Source: Alphaproteobacteria bacterium (GTDB lineage: Bacteria; Pseudomonadota; Alphaproteobacteria; ATCC43930; CGMCC-115725). Taken from it: 6,796 bases of DNA. The stretch covers positions 1 to 6,796 of the forward strand of contig JAFAHP010000298.1 of NCBI GenBank assembly GCA_019237175.1, read 5' to 3'. Position numbers and translations under genes: made by a program. The notes beneath the pieces were generated by a model. It was not told the origin of the DNA. It made no database searches and worked only from the letters and a program-made list of their open reading frames with translations. Shown here piece by piece: positions 1 through 6,107 of the stretch; the first letter of the stretch is position 1, and the number at the start of each line of letters is the position of its first letter.

Positions 1-473
1 ACCTCGTCGGCCTGGGCCTGGGTCATTCGACGTTCCTTTGCGCCAGTCTGCCATTTTCTCGATTGCGGAAATCCATACCAGAGGGTGAGGGCCACGGCAC
101 TTGCCGAGCTGCCGGCGATCCAACCGGTCGTTTTCCCGAAGATGAGGTCCGTGGTGATGACGAGATCAAAGCCGAGGGCGACCGCAAATGGCAGAAGCAC
201 AATCTCGGCCACCGCAGTGACCAGGCGGTGGAAATTTCCGGTGTCCTCGCCACCTTCGACAACCCGGTGATAGGGGCCCGGCATAATCAATAGACCGACG
301 ACGCAGATCATAAGTGCCAGAGCGACCGCGTCCAACAAACGCGCACCGGGCGCCAGCCGGTCATAGCCATCACGGAAAACGCCGCGAAACTGAAACCCCA
401 GCAAAATTTGAGCGCCGAGGATCAGTATTCGGGTTTCGTCGAGGGCCAATTTGACCTTTTTCGGGAGTTCCAT
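1..473 (-). CDS. DUF6328 family integral membrane protein (3' end cut by window edge)
   Basis: I read an open frame from ATG at 473 to the left edge (157 codons, no stop). It begins MELPKKVKLALDETR, followed by LILGAQILLGFQFRGVF, the hallmark of DUF6328 proteins as I know them. Hydrophobic stretches suggest four membrane spans: about residues 17-31, 47-63, 84-103 and 115-131. The tail after about residue 135 is polar and basic. No function is established for the family. The start is uncertain: the frame stays open upstream to a TTG at 503, which would add the acidic LKTEDELARG. A GGAGGA lies 16 bases before the ATG, too far to be an ideal ribosome binding site, and no good site precedes the TTG. 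The gene follows the transporter at 663 on the same strand after about 190 bases, so it may be read through from that unit or have its own promoter. Confidence 0.8.
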   Translation of the reverse strand, partial: MELPKKVKLALDETRILILGAQILLGFQFRGVFRDGYDRLAPGARLLDAVALALMICVVGLLIMPGPYHRVVEGGEDTGNFHRLVTAVAEIVLLPFAVALGFDLVITTDLIFGKTTGWIAGSSASAVALTLWYGFPQSRKWQTGAKERRMTQAQADE

Positions 474-662
474 GCCTCGAGCAAGCTCATCCTCCGTCTT
501 CAAAACGTCACAGAGGAGCAATGATCACCCAAATAGAAAAAAGAGCCGCCTTTTCGTGCTGGAGAAGAGCGAGAGCCGCCGTACTTAATGGGGCGAGGCC
601 GGTCCGCCCTGATACGAAACCGGCATCGTTTTCGCGGGAAGCAACTCAGACAACGCCCTGCG
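474..662. other. Spacer between the Nramp-like gene and the DUF6328 gene
   Basis: This 189-base gap has no gene I can support. Read on the minus strand it holds a weak hairpin (GAAAAG, loop GCGGCT, CTTTTTTC; about 538-555) ending in a run of T. That could be a poor terminator for the transporter gene, but the stem is short and A-T rich. A nine-base direct repeat, AGAGCCGCC, occurs at 542-550 and 572-580. I found no convincing promoter for the DUF6328 gene. Confidence 0.3.
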
Positions 663-2003
663 TCAGACCAGCCAGGTTGCAAACATCCCGGCGACACAGG
701 CCGCCATCGCGGCAGTCGACAGCCAGCCCAAGGCACGCAGCCATCCGCTAATCGTGAACTCACCCATAATTTTCGGCCGCGCCGTCATCAGCATCAAAAT
801 CACCATGACCGGCACGGCAACGACGCCATTGATCACGGCACTCCAAAAAAGCGCTTTGATCGGGTCAATCGGCGTGAAATTCAGACCGATGCCGAGCAAG
901 GCCGCCACGACCAGGCTCAGATAGAAGGCCAGCGCCTCTTTCGGCTCGCGTGCCAATCCCACCGGCCACCCCCTGCCCTCGGCCAGAGCGTAGGCGGCGG
1001 AGCCGGCAAGCACCGGAACTCCGAGAAGGCCGGTGCCGATGATCCCGATCGCAAAGATCAGATAGGCGAATTCGCCGGCGATCGGCTTTAAGGCTTGGGC
1101 GGCCTGCGCCGATGTCTCGACGTTTGTCACGCCGTTGGCGTGCAGCGTCGCCGCGGTCGTGATCATGATCGCGACCGCGATCAAGTTCGAGAAGCCCATC
1201 CCGGCCATGGTGTCGGCGCGGATCCGCGCGAAGGCCGAAGGCGCCTGCCGCCAGGCGCGAACCAGCGGTATCCGCGCCGGCTTGACCCGCACATCCTCGG
1301 CCTCTTCTGCCGCCTGCCAGAAAAACAGGTACGGTGAAATCGTCGTACCGCAGATGGCGACCAACATCGTCAAATAGTCGCCATTGAAGGAAATGTGCGG
1401 GACAAAAAGTCCCCAGAGGGCCTCGCCCCATGGCACTCGTATTACTGCCAGCGCTGCGACGTAGGCGAACAGGCTCAGGCTAAGCCATTTCAACACTCGC
1501 ACATAGCGAGCGTAATGCACAAATATCTGCGCGGCGACGCATGCCACTCCGAAAAACACGACATAAGCCGCTGCCGGACCCCCGATCAACAGCTTCGTCA
1601 CATCGCCCATCGCCCCGAGATCGGCGCCGAGATTGATAACGTTAGCGGCAAACAGCGAAAACACCAGACCCTGCAGCATCCAGCCCGGATAATGACGGGC
1701 GATGTTGCCAGCGATGCCGCGGCCGGTCACCCGTCCGACCCGGGCGCTGATCTCTTGGATCGCGACCATCAACGGATAGGTCAGCAACATTGTCCACGAG
1801 ACGCCGAAGCCGAGTTGCGCGCCAGCTTGGCTGTAGGTGCCAATTCCTGAGGGATCGTCGTCGGACGCCCCGGTAATCAGACCGGGGCCGAGGACCCGAA
1901 GGAGACGAGATTTGCTCGGTCCAACCGCCGGGCTTGGGGTTGCGGGCGCCGCTGTCTTGCGCGGCCGATCGAGCGCAAGTTGTGTATTCGGATCAAGCAG
2001 CAT
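663..2003 (-). CDS. Nramp-superfamily metal ion transporter with atypical metal-site motifs
   Basis: The 446-residue polytopic membrane protein has the Nramp (NRAMP/MntH) layout and length, with about 11 hydrophobic segments. Span 1 holds GPGLITGASDDDPSGIGTYS (residues 39-58), which corresponds to the canonical DPGN metal-binding unwound helix; here the motif is DPSG. Span 6 holds GTTISPYLFFWQ (219-230), where canonical Nramps have a G-A-T-V-M-P-H motif. The metal-binding Met is therefore Ser223 and the His is Tyr225. The Asp (Asp50) is kept and the Asn of DPGN is Gly53. Canonical Nramps move Mn2+ or Fe2+ with protons across the inner membrane. The substitutions suggest a divergent clade with a different ion preference, possibly harder ions such as Mg2+, so I do not assign mntH. 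The start ATG lies inside the end of the sigma gene (11-base overlap) with only a weak GAG before it, which suggests translational coupling. Confidence 0.88.
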   Translation of the reverse strand: MLLDPNTQLALDRPRKTAAPATPSPAVGPSKSRLLRVLGPGLITGASDDDPSGIGTYSQAGAQLGFGVSWTMLLTYPLMVAIQEISARVGRVTGRGIAGNIARHYPGWMLQGLVFSLFAANVINLGADLGAMGDVTKLLIGGPAAAYVVFFGVACVAAQIFVHYARYVRVLKWLSLSLFAYVAALAVIRVPWGEALWGLFVPHISFNGDYLTMLVAICGTTISPYLFFWQAAEEAEDVRVKPARIPLVRAWRQAPSAFARIRADTMAGMGFSNLIAVAIMITTAATLHANGVTNVETSAQAAQALKPIAGEFAYLIFAIGIIGTGLLGVPVLAGSAAYALAEGRGWPVGLAREPKEALAFYLSLVVAALLGIGLNFTPIDPIKALFWSAVINGVVAVPVMVILMLMTARPKIMGEFTISGWLRALGWLSTAAMAACVAGMFATWLV

Positions 2004-2523
2004 GCTGCGTGCTCAAAGTCCCGCTTCGCCGCGGCAAAGCGGCGGTCGTTTGCATCAGCGCCCGCAGCTTGTTGTGTTTGCGGGATAGTCGCGATCGCAC
2101 CGTGCCGACCCGAATATCGAGGATCAGTGCCACCTGCTCGTAGCGCAACCTGTGGAGGCCGACAAGCAAGACCACCTTGCGTTGTTGCTCGCAGAGGCGA
2201 CCTATTGCGCGGTCGAGGTCGCGCAACTGGAGCAAAGCAGTGGCGTTTTCTTTGACCGGCTGCGCGCCCGCCAAATCCTCGACCGAAACGGCGACGCCGG
2301 CGCGCGCGGAACGTCGTACTTCGCTGACATGCTGGTTGTGTAGGATCGTCAATAACCAGGCGCGCAGGTCGGTCCCTTCCGGCCAGAGATGCTGCTTGGC
2401 AATCGCCCGCGCTCGGCAACTCTGAACCAGATCGTCAGCGCTGACGGGGTCACGCGCCAAGGCGCGCGTGTATCGGGGCAAGCGCGGGATCTCAGGTTCG
2501 AGTAATTTCGAGATGTCGGGCAT
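1993..2523 (-). CDS. ECF-type RNA polymerase sigma factor
   Basis: The 176-residue protein has the two-domain ECF sigma layout and normal length. Region 2 spans about residues 15-75, with DDLVQ at 30-34 and GTDLRAWLLTILHNQHVSEVRR at 50-71, the core-binding and -10-binding helices. Region 4 spans about 98-155, with a helix-turn-helix RYEQVALILDIRVGTVRSRL at 127-146 for -35 recognition. It should direct RNA polymerase to a small promoter set. The start chosen is ATG 2523 because GAGGG lies nine bases upstream; the in-frame TTG at 2532 would sit directly on that ribosome binding site. It overlaps the Nramp-like gene by 11 bases, so the two form one unit. No anti-sigma gene, zinc-binding ZAS protein or PhyR/NepR pair is beside it, so its control is not evident. 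I cannot assign an ECF subgroup with certainty. Confidence 0.9.
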   Translation of the reverse strand: MPDISKLLEPEIPRLPRYTRALARDPVSADDLVQSCRARAIAKQHLWPEGTDLRAWLLTILHNQHVSEVRRSARAGVAVSVEDLAGAQPVKENATALLQLRDLDRAIGRLCEQQRKVVLLVGLHRLRYEQVALILDIRVGTVRSRLSRKHNKLRALMQTTAALPRRSGTLSTQHAA

Positions 2524-2753
2524 TGGATCCAACCCTCGTTTGTACTACGGCTCCGCTAATCCGCTTTTTACTGGATATACTTATCATTGTAATGTAATCT
2601 TTCGATGAATGCTCTGGATCATTTGGTTAAATTTTGTTCTCGATCAGTAACAAACCTGGTATTGACTGTGAATTTGCCAAGACCACCTTGAAAAGGCCGT
2701 GCAAGCCCCGACCGAGATGGGTTGTCTATCTTTGGTCTTGGAAAGCGAGTACG
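2524..2753. promoter_or_regulatory. AT-rich promoter region of the sigma-Nramp unit with a 9-bp inverted repeat
   Basis: This is the only clearly AT-rich stretch in the window (about 2560-2680) and lies directly upstream of the sigma gene. Read on the minus strand it has a possible -10 box TACAAT (2591-2586) but no matching -35, and no GGAAC-N16/17-CGTT box. A perfect nine-base inverted repeat, CCAAGACCA at 2677-2685 and TGGTCTTGG at 2733-2741, sits near the end of the YihY gene. Its 47-base gap contains a small palindrome CCTTGAAAAGG. The repeat could be an operator or part of a weak terminator for the upstream cassette; there is no T tract next to it. The promoter assignment is inferred from position and composition. 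Confidence 0.35.
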
Positions 2754-3839
2754 TCAGGTCTGAGATTCCCCGACCGTGTCAGCCATTCTGGCGCCGCGTT
2801 TCCCGAGCGGCTTTTCCGATCCTTCAGTGCTCTCACAAGCGGTCTGGTGTTCGGTTTCGGCGTTGAGTTTTCCGCCGACCAGGATCACGGTCACCGAGAG
2901 CCACATCCAGGTCATGAACCCGATGACCGCGCCGAGTGAACCGTAGGTCTTGTTGTAGCTGCCAAAATGGGCCGTATACCACGAGAACAGGGCGGAGACG
3001 CCGAGCCAGCCCAACGCGGCAAGAGCGCTTCCCCAGGTGACCCAGCGCCAACGGGGTTCGGTGCGGCTCGGCCCGTAGCGGTACATGCAGGCTAGCGCCA
3101 CCGCCACCAGCACCAGGAGCACCGGCCATCTGGCGATGTCGAGGATCGGCCCAATAAAACCCGGCAGGTAATGGAGTGCGACCGGGACGGCAACGATGCA
3201 GGCGATCGCGACGATGAGGAAGGCGATCATCGCCACCGTGAAGGCAAGACTTGTCGCGTTGAGCCGGATGAAGCCGCGCTCCTCCTTTTCTTGGTAAACG
3301 ACATTGAGCGCGTCGCAGAGTGCTTTGATACCGCCGGTGGCGCTCCACAGCGATATGATAAGACCAATCAAGAAGCTGATCCCGAGCGTACCGCGCGGCT
3401 GAGCGGCGAGCCGGTTCAACTGATCGCGGACCACGTCGACGGCGCCGCCTGGCAGGATGCCGGAAATCGAATTCAGATTGTTGGCGATCGTGGCGGGATC
3501 GGCAAAAAGCCCGTAGATCGAGACCAGCGCGGCGATCGCCGGAAACAATGCCAACAGTGCGTAAAACGTCACCGCCGCCGCGTTGGCCAGCAGACGATCC
3601 TCAGAAATGCTGCGATAGACACGCAGCAGGATATCTTTCCATCCGGGTGCCGGTATGAGCGATGGCGTGTCCGCGGTTCGTCCGCGCCCATCTTCGCTGG
3701 GCCACTCGTTGTGTGATCCCGGGCGGCGCAATCGATCGGCGCTCCCTCCGCCGGCGCCACGCTGAGGTTGAAGCACTCCGGCTTCGAGGCCCGCGCGGCG
3801 GTCGTGAGCTTCTGCCTCCGGAGGATGGATGTCGTCCAT
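2754..3839 (-). CDS. YihY/BrkB family inner membrane protein
   Basis: The 361-residue protein matches the YihY (virulence factor BrkB) family. A hydrophilic N-terminal extension of about 65 residues rich in Gly, Arg and Asp precedes the conserved entry helix DRLLANAAAVTFYALLALFP (81-100). About six membrane spans follow, near 88-112, 152-168, 196-223, 237-253, 267-289 and 301-323. The family-typical YGSLGAVIGFMTWMWLS (299-315) and GGKLNAETEH (322-331) close the domain, and about 30 polar residues form the tail. The molecular function is unknown; the old RNase BN label for E. coli YihY was shown to be wrong. The ATG at 3839 has AGAGGA six bases upstream and lies 10 bases after the DUF3618 stop, so it is the last gene of a three-gene operon. 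The long N-terminal extension could mean a later true start, but the ribosome binding site supports the one given. Confidence 0.9.
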   Translation of the reverse strand: MDDIHPPEAEAHDRRAGLEAGVLQPQRGAGGGSADRLRRPGSHNEWPSEDGRGRTADTPSLIPAPGWKDILLRVYRSISEDRLLANAAAVTFYALLALFPAIAALVSIYGLFADPATIANNLNSISGILPGGAVDVVRDQLNRLAAQPRGTLGISFLIGLIISLWSATGGIKALCDALNVVYQEKEERGFIRLNATSLAFTVAMIAFLIVAIACIVAVPVALHYLPGFIGPILDIARWPVLLVLVAVALACMYRYGPSRTEPRWRWVTWGSALAALGWLGVSALFSWYTAHFGSYNKTYGSLGAVIGFMTWMWLSVTVILVGGKLNAETEHQTACESTEGSEKPLGKRGARMADTVGESQT

Positions 3840-3849
3840 AGACCGTCCT

Positions 3850-4227
3850 CTACTCGACGGGTTCGTCGATCTGTGTCACCTCCCATAGTTCGCGCTGCTC
3901 CGCCTGAACAATCTCGTGCACAGCCTCGACGGCCGCCCCTCCGGTTGTAGCAATCGGGCGCGCCGTGTTTCTGCCTTGCGACAGGACGGTCGCAGCAAAT
4001 GCCCAGGCCACGCCGGCAAATATCAGCAGAATGGGCAGTGGATTCTCCCGGATCTCCCGCGCCAGATTGCGGGCGAAATCCGCCATCGGCGTCTGGCGCG
4101 CATAATCGACTAGTTCGTCGACGATCTGTCCCACCGTCGCTCGTGCGCGCAACTCATCGAGCGCGCAAGCGAGGCCGCTGCGCGCCTGTTCGATCTCCCG
4201 CTCAAGCAACTCGCTCTCTCGTGGCAT
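3850..4227 (-). CDS. DUF3618 domain protein with one membrane span
   Basis: The 125-residue protein opens with MPRESELLEREIEQARSGLA and a charged amphipathic helix to about residue 32. This resembles DUF3618, whose members begin with an I/L-E-x-E-I-E-x-x-R pattern. One hydrophobic span lies at about 64-82 (PLPILLIFAGVAWAFAATV), followed by a polar, acidic C-terminal tail. The function is unknown. Proteins of this type are frequently encoded next to phage-holin-superfamily proteins in Alphaproteobacteria, as here. The ATG has GAGG seven bases upstream and starts 26 bases inside the end of the holin-like gene, which indicates translational coupling. The most likely role is as a membrane-anchored partner of its two neighbours; this is inferred from context alone. 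Confidence 0.82.
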   Translation of the reverse strand: MPRESELLEREIEQARSGLACALDELRARATVGQIVDELVDYARQTPMADFARNLAREIRENPLPILLIFAGVAWAFAATVLSQGRNTARPIATTGGAAVEAVHEIVQAEQRELWEVTQIDEPVE

Positions 4228-4630
4228 GATCGTTCCTCATTCCTCCGTTTTTGGCGACTTCGGCGTCGGCCTGAAGTTGTTTTATGGTTTTGCTCGGCAC
4301 CGGGCGCGAGGCCTTTAGCCGGACGATCCCGACGGCAAGCAAGATCAGCCCGACCGCGAGGGTTGCACCGCCGACGATCAATGAGGACCAGACTGCAGGT
4401 ATCCTGGCATTGACCAAAGCCGTCACCACCGATTGGAGCAGGATCACGAGCGCAGGGATCAGCAATACCGCGCCAACCACCAATAAACCCAGGCCAACAG
4501 CGAGCTCGCCTAATTTTTCCGACATCTCGGCGCGGGCGAGCTGGGTCTCCTTGCGGACGAGCACCGTAAAGCTGGTCACTGCATCCGTAACCAAAGCCGG
4601 GATCGACCGGTTGTAGTTGGCGGCGGCCAC
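4202..4630 (-). CDS. Phage holin superfamily (DUF1469-type) membrane protein
   Basis: The 142-residue protein has a short N-terminus, an amphipathic stretch LVRKETQLARAEMSEKLGEL (24-43), two hydrophobic hairpin helices at about 45-67 and 81-104, and the family-like tail PSKTIKQLQADAEVAKN (112-128). This is the architecture of Phage_holin_3_6 (formerly DUF1469). Despite the name, these chromosomal proteins are not lysis proteins; they are small inner-membrane proteins of unknown role. I chose the GTG at 4630 because GGAGG lies six bases upstream. Longer in-frame extensions to 4783 would cross the promoter region and have no family-like residues. It is the first gene of the operon holin-like, DUF3618, YihY. 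A partial EcfG-like promoter lies upstream at 4712-4687. Confidence 0.85.
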   Translation of the reverse strand: MAAANYNRSIPALVTDAVTSFTVLVRKETQLARAEMSEKLGELAVGLGLLVVGAVLLIPALVILLQSVVTALVNARIPAVWSSLIVGGATLAVGLILLAVGIVRLKASRPVPSKTIKQLQADAEVAKNGGMRNDHATRERVA

Positions 4631-4686
4631 AGCACTCCTCCCTCGAAACCGATTCCAGGAACTTTTTGTCTGTTCTTTGGGAAAAG

Positions 4687-4712
4687 AACTGCGCAGGCTT
4701 TGATCGGGTTCC
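4687..4712 (-). promoter_or_regulatory. Possible degenerate EcfG-type promoter for the holin-like/DUF3618/YihY operon
   Basis: Read on the minus strand, GGAAC (4712-4708) is followed after 17 bases by AGTT (4690-4687), against the alphaproteobacterial general-stress consensus GGAAC-N16/17-CGTT. The -35 box is perfect and the -10 matches three of four. The -10 lies 57 bases before the GTG start. The same bases read on the plus strand give AGAAC-N17-GGTT, a weaker match pointing toward the hemerythrin gene. I regard this as suggestive only. Confidence 0.35.
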
Positions 4713-4830
4713 ATCGGTGCGCGCGCACCCTCTGCCCAGTGATCTGGTGATTGCCGCAACGATGCACGCAGCGGCGCAACCAAAGGACCTCGTTGGTGTT
4801 GAAGGAGTCACTTACCTCCAGCCCAAAGGA

Positions 4831-4846
4831 TCGATGATGATTAGGG
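4831..4846 (+). repeat. Left copy of a 16-bp direct repeat flanking the hemerythrin gene
   Basis: The sequence TCGATGATGATTAGGG, which includes the two start ATGs of the hemerythrin gene, recurs exactly at 5368-5383. The bases on either side of the two copies do not match. Confidence 0.6.
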
Positions 4847-5316
4847 AAATGCTCGGCATCGCCGAAGGTATCCTGCAAGACCTGCACGACGACCACAGCG
4901 AGGTCGACGAGCTGCTCGAGGAGATCATGGACAGCGACAATGGCGGCGAACGCTCGCGGCTCTTCGCGCAGATGAAGGACAAGCTGCTCCCGCACCTTAA
5001 GGCCGAGCAGGAGGTTCTCTATCGACGCCTCGAGACCGGCAAGTCAGGCGAGTCGCGCAAGTTCGGCATGGAAGGCACGAGCGAACACGCTCTGGTCGAG
5101 CAACAGGTAGAGAAACTCGTCGATCTCGGCAATCCGATGAGCGAGGAATGGACGGCCGAATTCAAGGTGCTGCAGGATCTCATCGAGGACCACGTCATCG
5201 AAGAAGAGAGCACCGGCTTCAGCTGCGCGCGCGACGAGTTCGATACGGAGCAACTCGAAGCCATGAGCCGCGAGTTCCAGACCCGCAAGGCTCAGCTCGG
5301 CACTCGGGTGGCCTGA
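4834..5316 (+). CDS. Hemerythrin HHE cation-binding domain protein
   Basis: The 160-residue, all-helical, mainly acidic protein carries the repeated His and HxxxE pattern of the hemerythrin HHE family: DLHDDHSEVDELL near residues 16-28, HLKAEQE at about 53-59, EHALVEQQVEKL at about 85-96, and DHVIEEEST at about 121-129. Such four-helix bundles bind a di-iron (sometimes other metal) centre and act in oxygen, nitric oxide or peroxide handling or iron storage; the exact role here is not known. The protein is predicted to be cytoplasmic. The start lies at one of two adjacent ATGs; AAAGGA at 4825-4830 is three bases from the first and six from the second (4837), so the second may be used. It is divergent from the holin-like operon and the only plus-strand gene I accept. 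A hairpin terminator follows 19 bases after the stop. Confidence 0.88.
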   Translation: MMIREMLGIAEGILQDLHDDHSEVDELLEEIMDSDNGGERSRLFAQMKDKLLPHLKAEQEVLYRRLETGKSGESRKFGMEGTSEHALVEQQVEKLVDLGNPMSEEWTAEFKVLQDLIEDHVIEEESTGFSCARDEFDTEQLEAMSREFQTRKAQLGTRVA

Positions 5317-5335
5317 CCGCTGAGTGCAAATCGGA

Positions 5336-5361
5336 AAAGGCCGCACCTTCCTGCGGCCTTT
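5336..5361 (+). terminator. Rho-independent-type terminator after the hemerythrin gene, probably bidirectional
   Basis: A perfect ten-base stem AAAGGCCGCA / TGCGGCCTTT encloses the six-base loop CCTTCC. The arm ends in TTT on the plus strand, and the four A bases before the GG give TTTT on the minus strand. It lies in the gap between two convergent genes, hemerythrin and pyrophosphatase, so it may stop transcription from both sides. Confidence 0.8.
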
Positions 5362-5367
5362 CCACTC

Positions 5368-5383
5368 TCGATGATGATTAGGG
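5368..5383 (+). repeat. Right copy of a 16-bp direct repeat flanking the hemerythrin gene
   Basis: This is an exact copy of TCGATGATGATTAGGG from 4831-4846, located six bases after the terminator hairpin and outside any gene I support. Confidence 0.6.
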
Positions 5384-5484
5384 CCGGAACGGGGACCTGG
5401 ATCGTGCGCACGAGATTCCCGCGTCGCCCGAGCGCTCGCTGGCGCACAGCCGAAGCAACGCGACGTGCAAGCGAGCGAAAGCCG

Positions 5485-6069
5485 TTATTTCTGGTCTTTG
5501 CGCCGGCTATCCTGCTCCTTCCTGAAGGTCTTTCTGCCCGCTTTGATCAGCCTCTCCGCCGCCCGCGGGCCGGCTTCGGCAAGCGGCTTGAATTTGCGCC
5601 CGCGTAGATGGTTATAGTTGATAAAGAATGCCTTGATTTCCTCAACCAGATGCGGGCGCAGATCGCCGATCGATTTCGCCTCGGGGTGGGTCTGTGAGTG
5701 CACCGCGACCGCGATCAAACGATCGTTTCGTTCCCAACCCTCGCCCTTGGCTTTCTGCTTCGCCTCGATCGCACCCACAGGCCGGACCTTGATCACGCAC
5801 CCTGGCGCCACCGGCGCATCCATGAGCACGAGAATATCGAGCGGATCGCCGTCATCGCTCAGGGTCGACGGCACGAATCCGAAATCGTAGGGAAACTGCA
5901 TCCCTTCCGGCAGGACGGTGCCCAGTTCCATGCAGTCGCAATCGGGGTCATAATCGTACTTGTTACGGCTGCCCTGGGGGGTCTCGATTACCACGCGCAA
6001 GGCGCCAGTCTTTGCATCGAAAGTCGCTGTTTCGGAAAGAACGACGTGGCGGGCCACCCGACTTGGCAT
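5485..6069 (-). CDS. Family I inorganic pyrophosphatase, divergent active site
   Basis: The 194-residue protein matches soluble family I inorganic diphosphatase, which hydrolyses pyrophosphate to two phosphates using Mg2+ in the cytoplasm. Seen directly: ETPQGSRNKYDYD (29-41), FPYDFGFVPSTL (59-70), the family signature DGDPLD (73-78), the PGCVIKVRPVGAIEA strand (89-103) and AFFINY (147-152). By hand alignment to E. coli PpA, the three signature Asp are kept (73, 75, 78) and Glu20 and Lys29 are kept (Glu29, Lys37). Other positions differ: Glu31 is Asp39, Arg43 is Thr51, Tyr55 is Phe63, Asp102 is Asn115, Lys104 is Arg117 and Lys142 is Asn153; the loop around Asp97 also differs. This looks like a paralogous subfamily whose substrate or rate may differ. 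The C-terminus is Lys/Arg-rich. The ATG at 6069 has no clear ribosome binding site. An exact EcfG-type promoter lies 39 bases upstream. Confidence 0.88.
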   Translation of the reverse strand: MPSRVARHVVLSETATFDAKTGALRVVIETPQGSRNKYDYDPDCDCMELGTVLPEGMQFPYDFGFVPSTLSDDGDPLDILVLMDAPVAPGCVIKVRPVGAIEAKQKAKGEGWERNDRLIAVAVHSQTHPEAKSIGDLRPHLVEEIKAFFINYNHLRGRKFKPLAEAGPRAAERLIKAGRKTFRKEQDSRRKDQK

Positions 6070-6107
6070 AGGGAGCGCTGTCTTTCTGTGAAATCGCTTG
6101 TCAATTG

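Noticed and set aside
588..1091. Long plus-strand frame of 167 codons opposite the transporter gene
   Set aside because: It is the antisense shadow of the Nramp-like gene; Arg/His/Gln-rich with no family resemblance. The same applies to 1095-1337 and 1395-1850.
1877..2419. Minus-strand frame of 180 codons over the sigma and transporter junction
   Set aside because: Out-of-frame shadow of the sigma gene, very Arg/Ala-rich; the overlapping frame has clear sigma-70 motifs.
2833..3348. Minus-strand frame of 171 codons inside the YihY gene
   Set aside because: Alternative frame of the YihY/BrkB coding sequence, rich in Arg and Pro, no recognisable domain. The plus-strand frame at 3171-3716 is likewise a shadow.
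4202..4630. Phage holin similarity as evidence of a prophage
   Set aside because: No other phage gene, integrase or attachment site is present; the family is common in bacterial chromosomes beside DUF3618 genes.
4110..4811. Minus-strand frame of 233 codons across the holin-like and DUF3618 genes
   Set aside because: Out of frame with two genes that have family features and good ribosome binding sites; Arg/Cys-rich composition is typical of shadows.
4666..4833. N-terminal extension of the hemerythrin protein to a TTG at 4666
   Set aside because: The added 56 residues lack family resemblance and cross the promoter region; AAAGGA directly before the two ATGs supports the shorter start.
5386..5410. 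GGAAC on the plus strand after the hemerythrin terminator as an EcfG -35 box
   Set aside because: No CGTT follows at 16 or 17 bases (it is CGCA) and no plus-strand gene lies downstream.
5433..5477. Inverted repeat CGCTCGCT / AGCGAGCG downstream of the pyrophosphatase stop
   Set aside because: The stem is only eight bases with a 29-base loop and no T tract; the better hairpin at 5336-5361 already explains termination.
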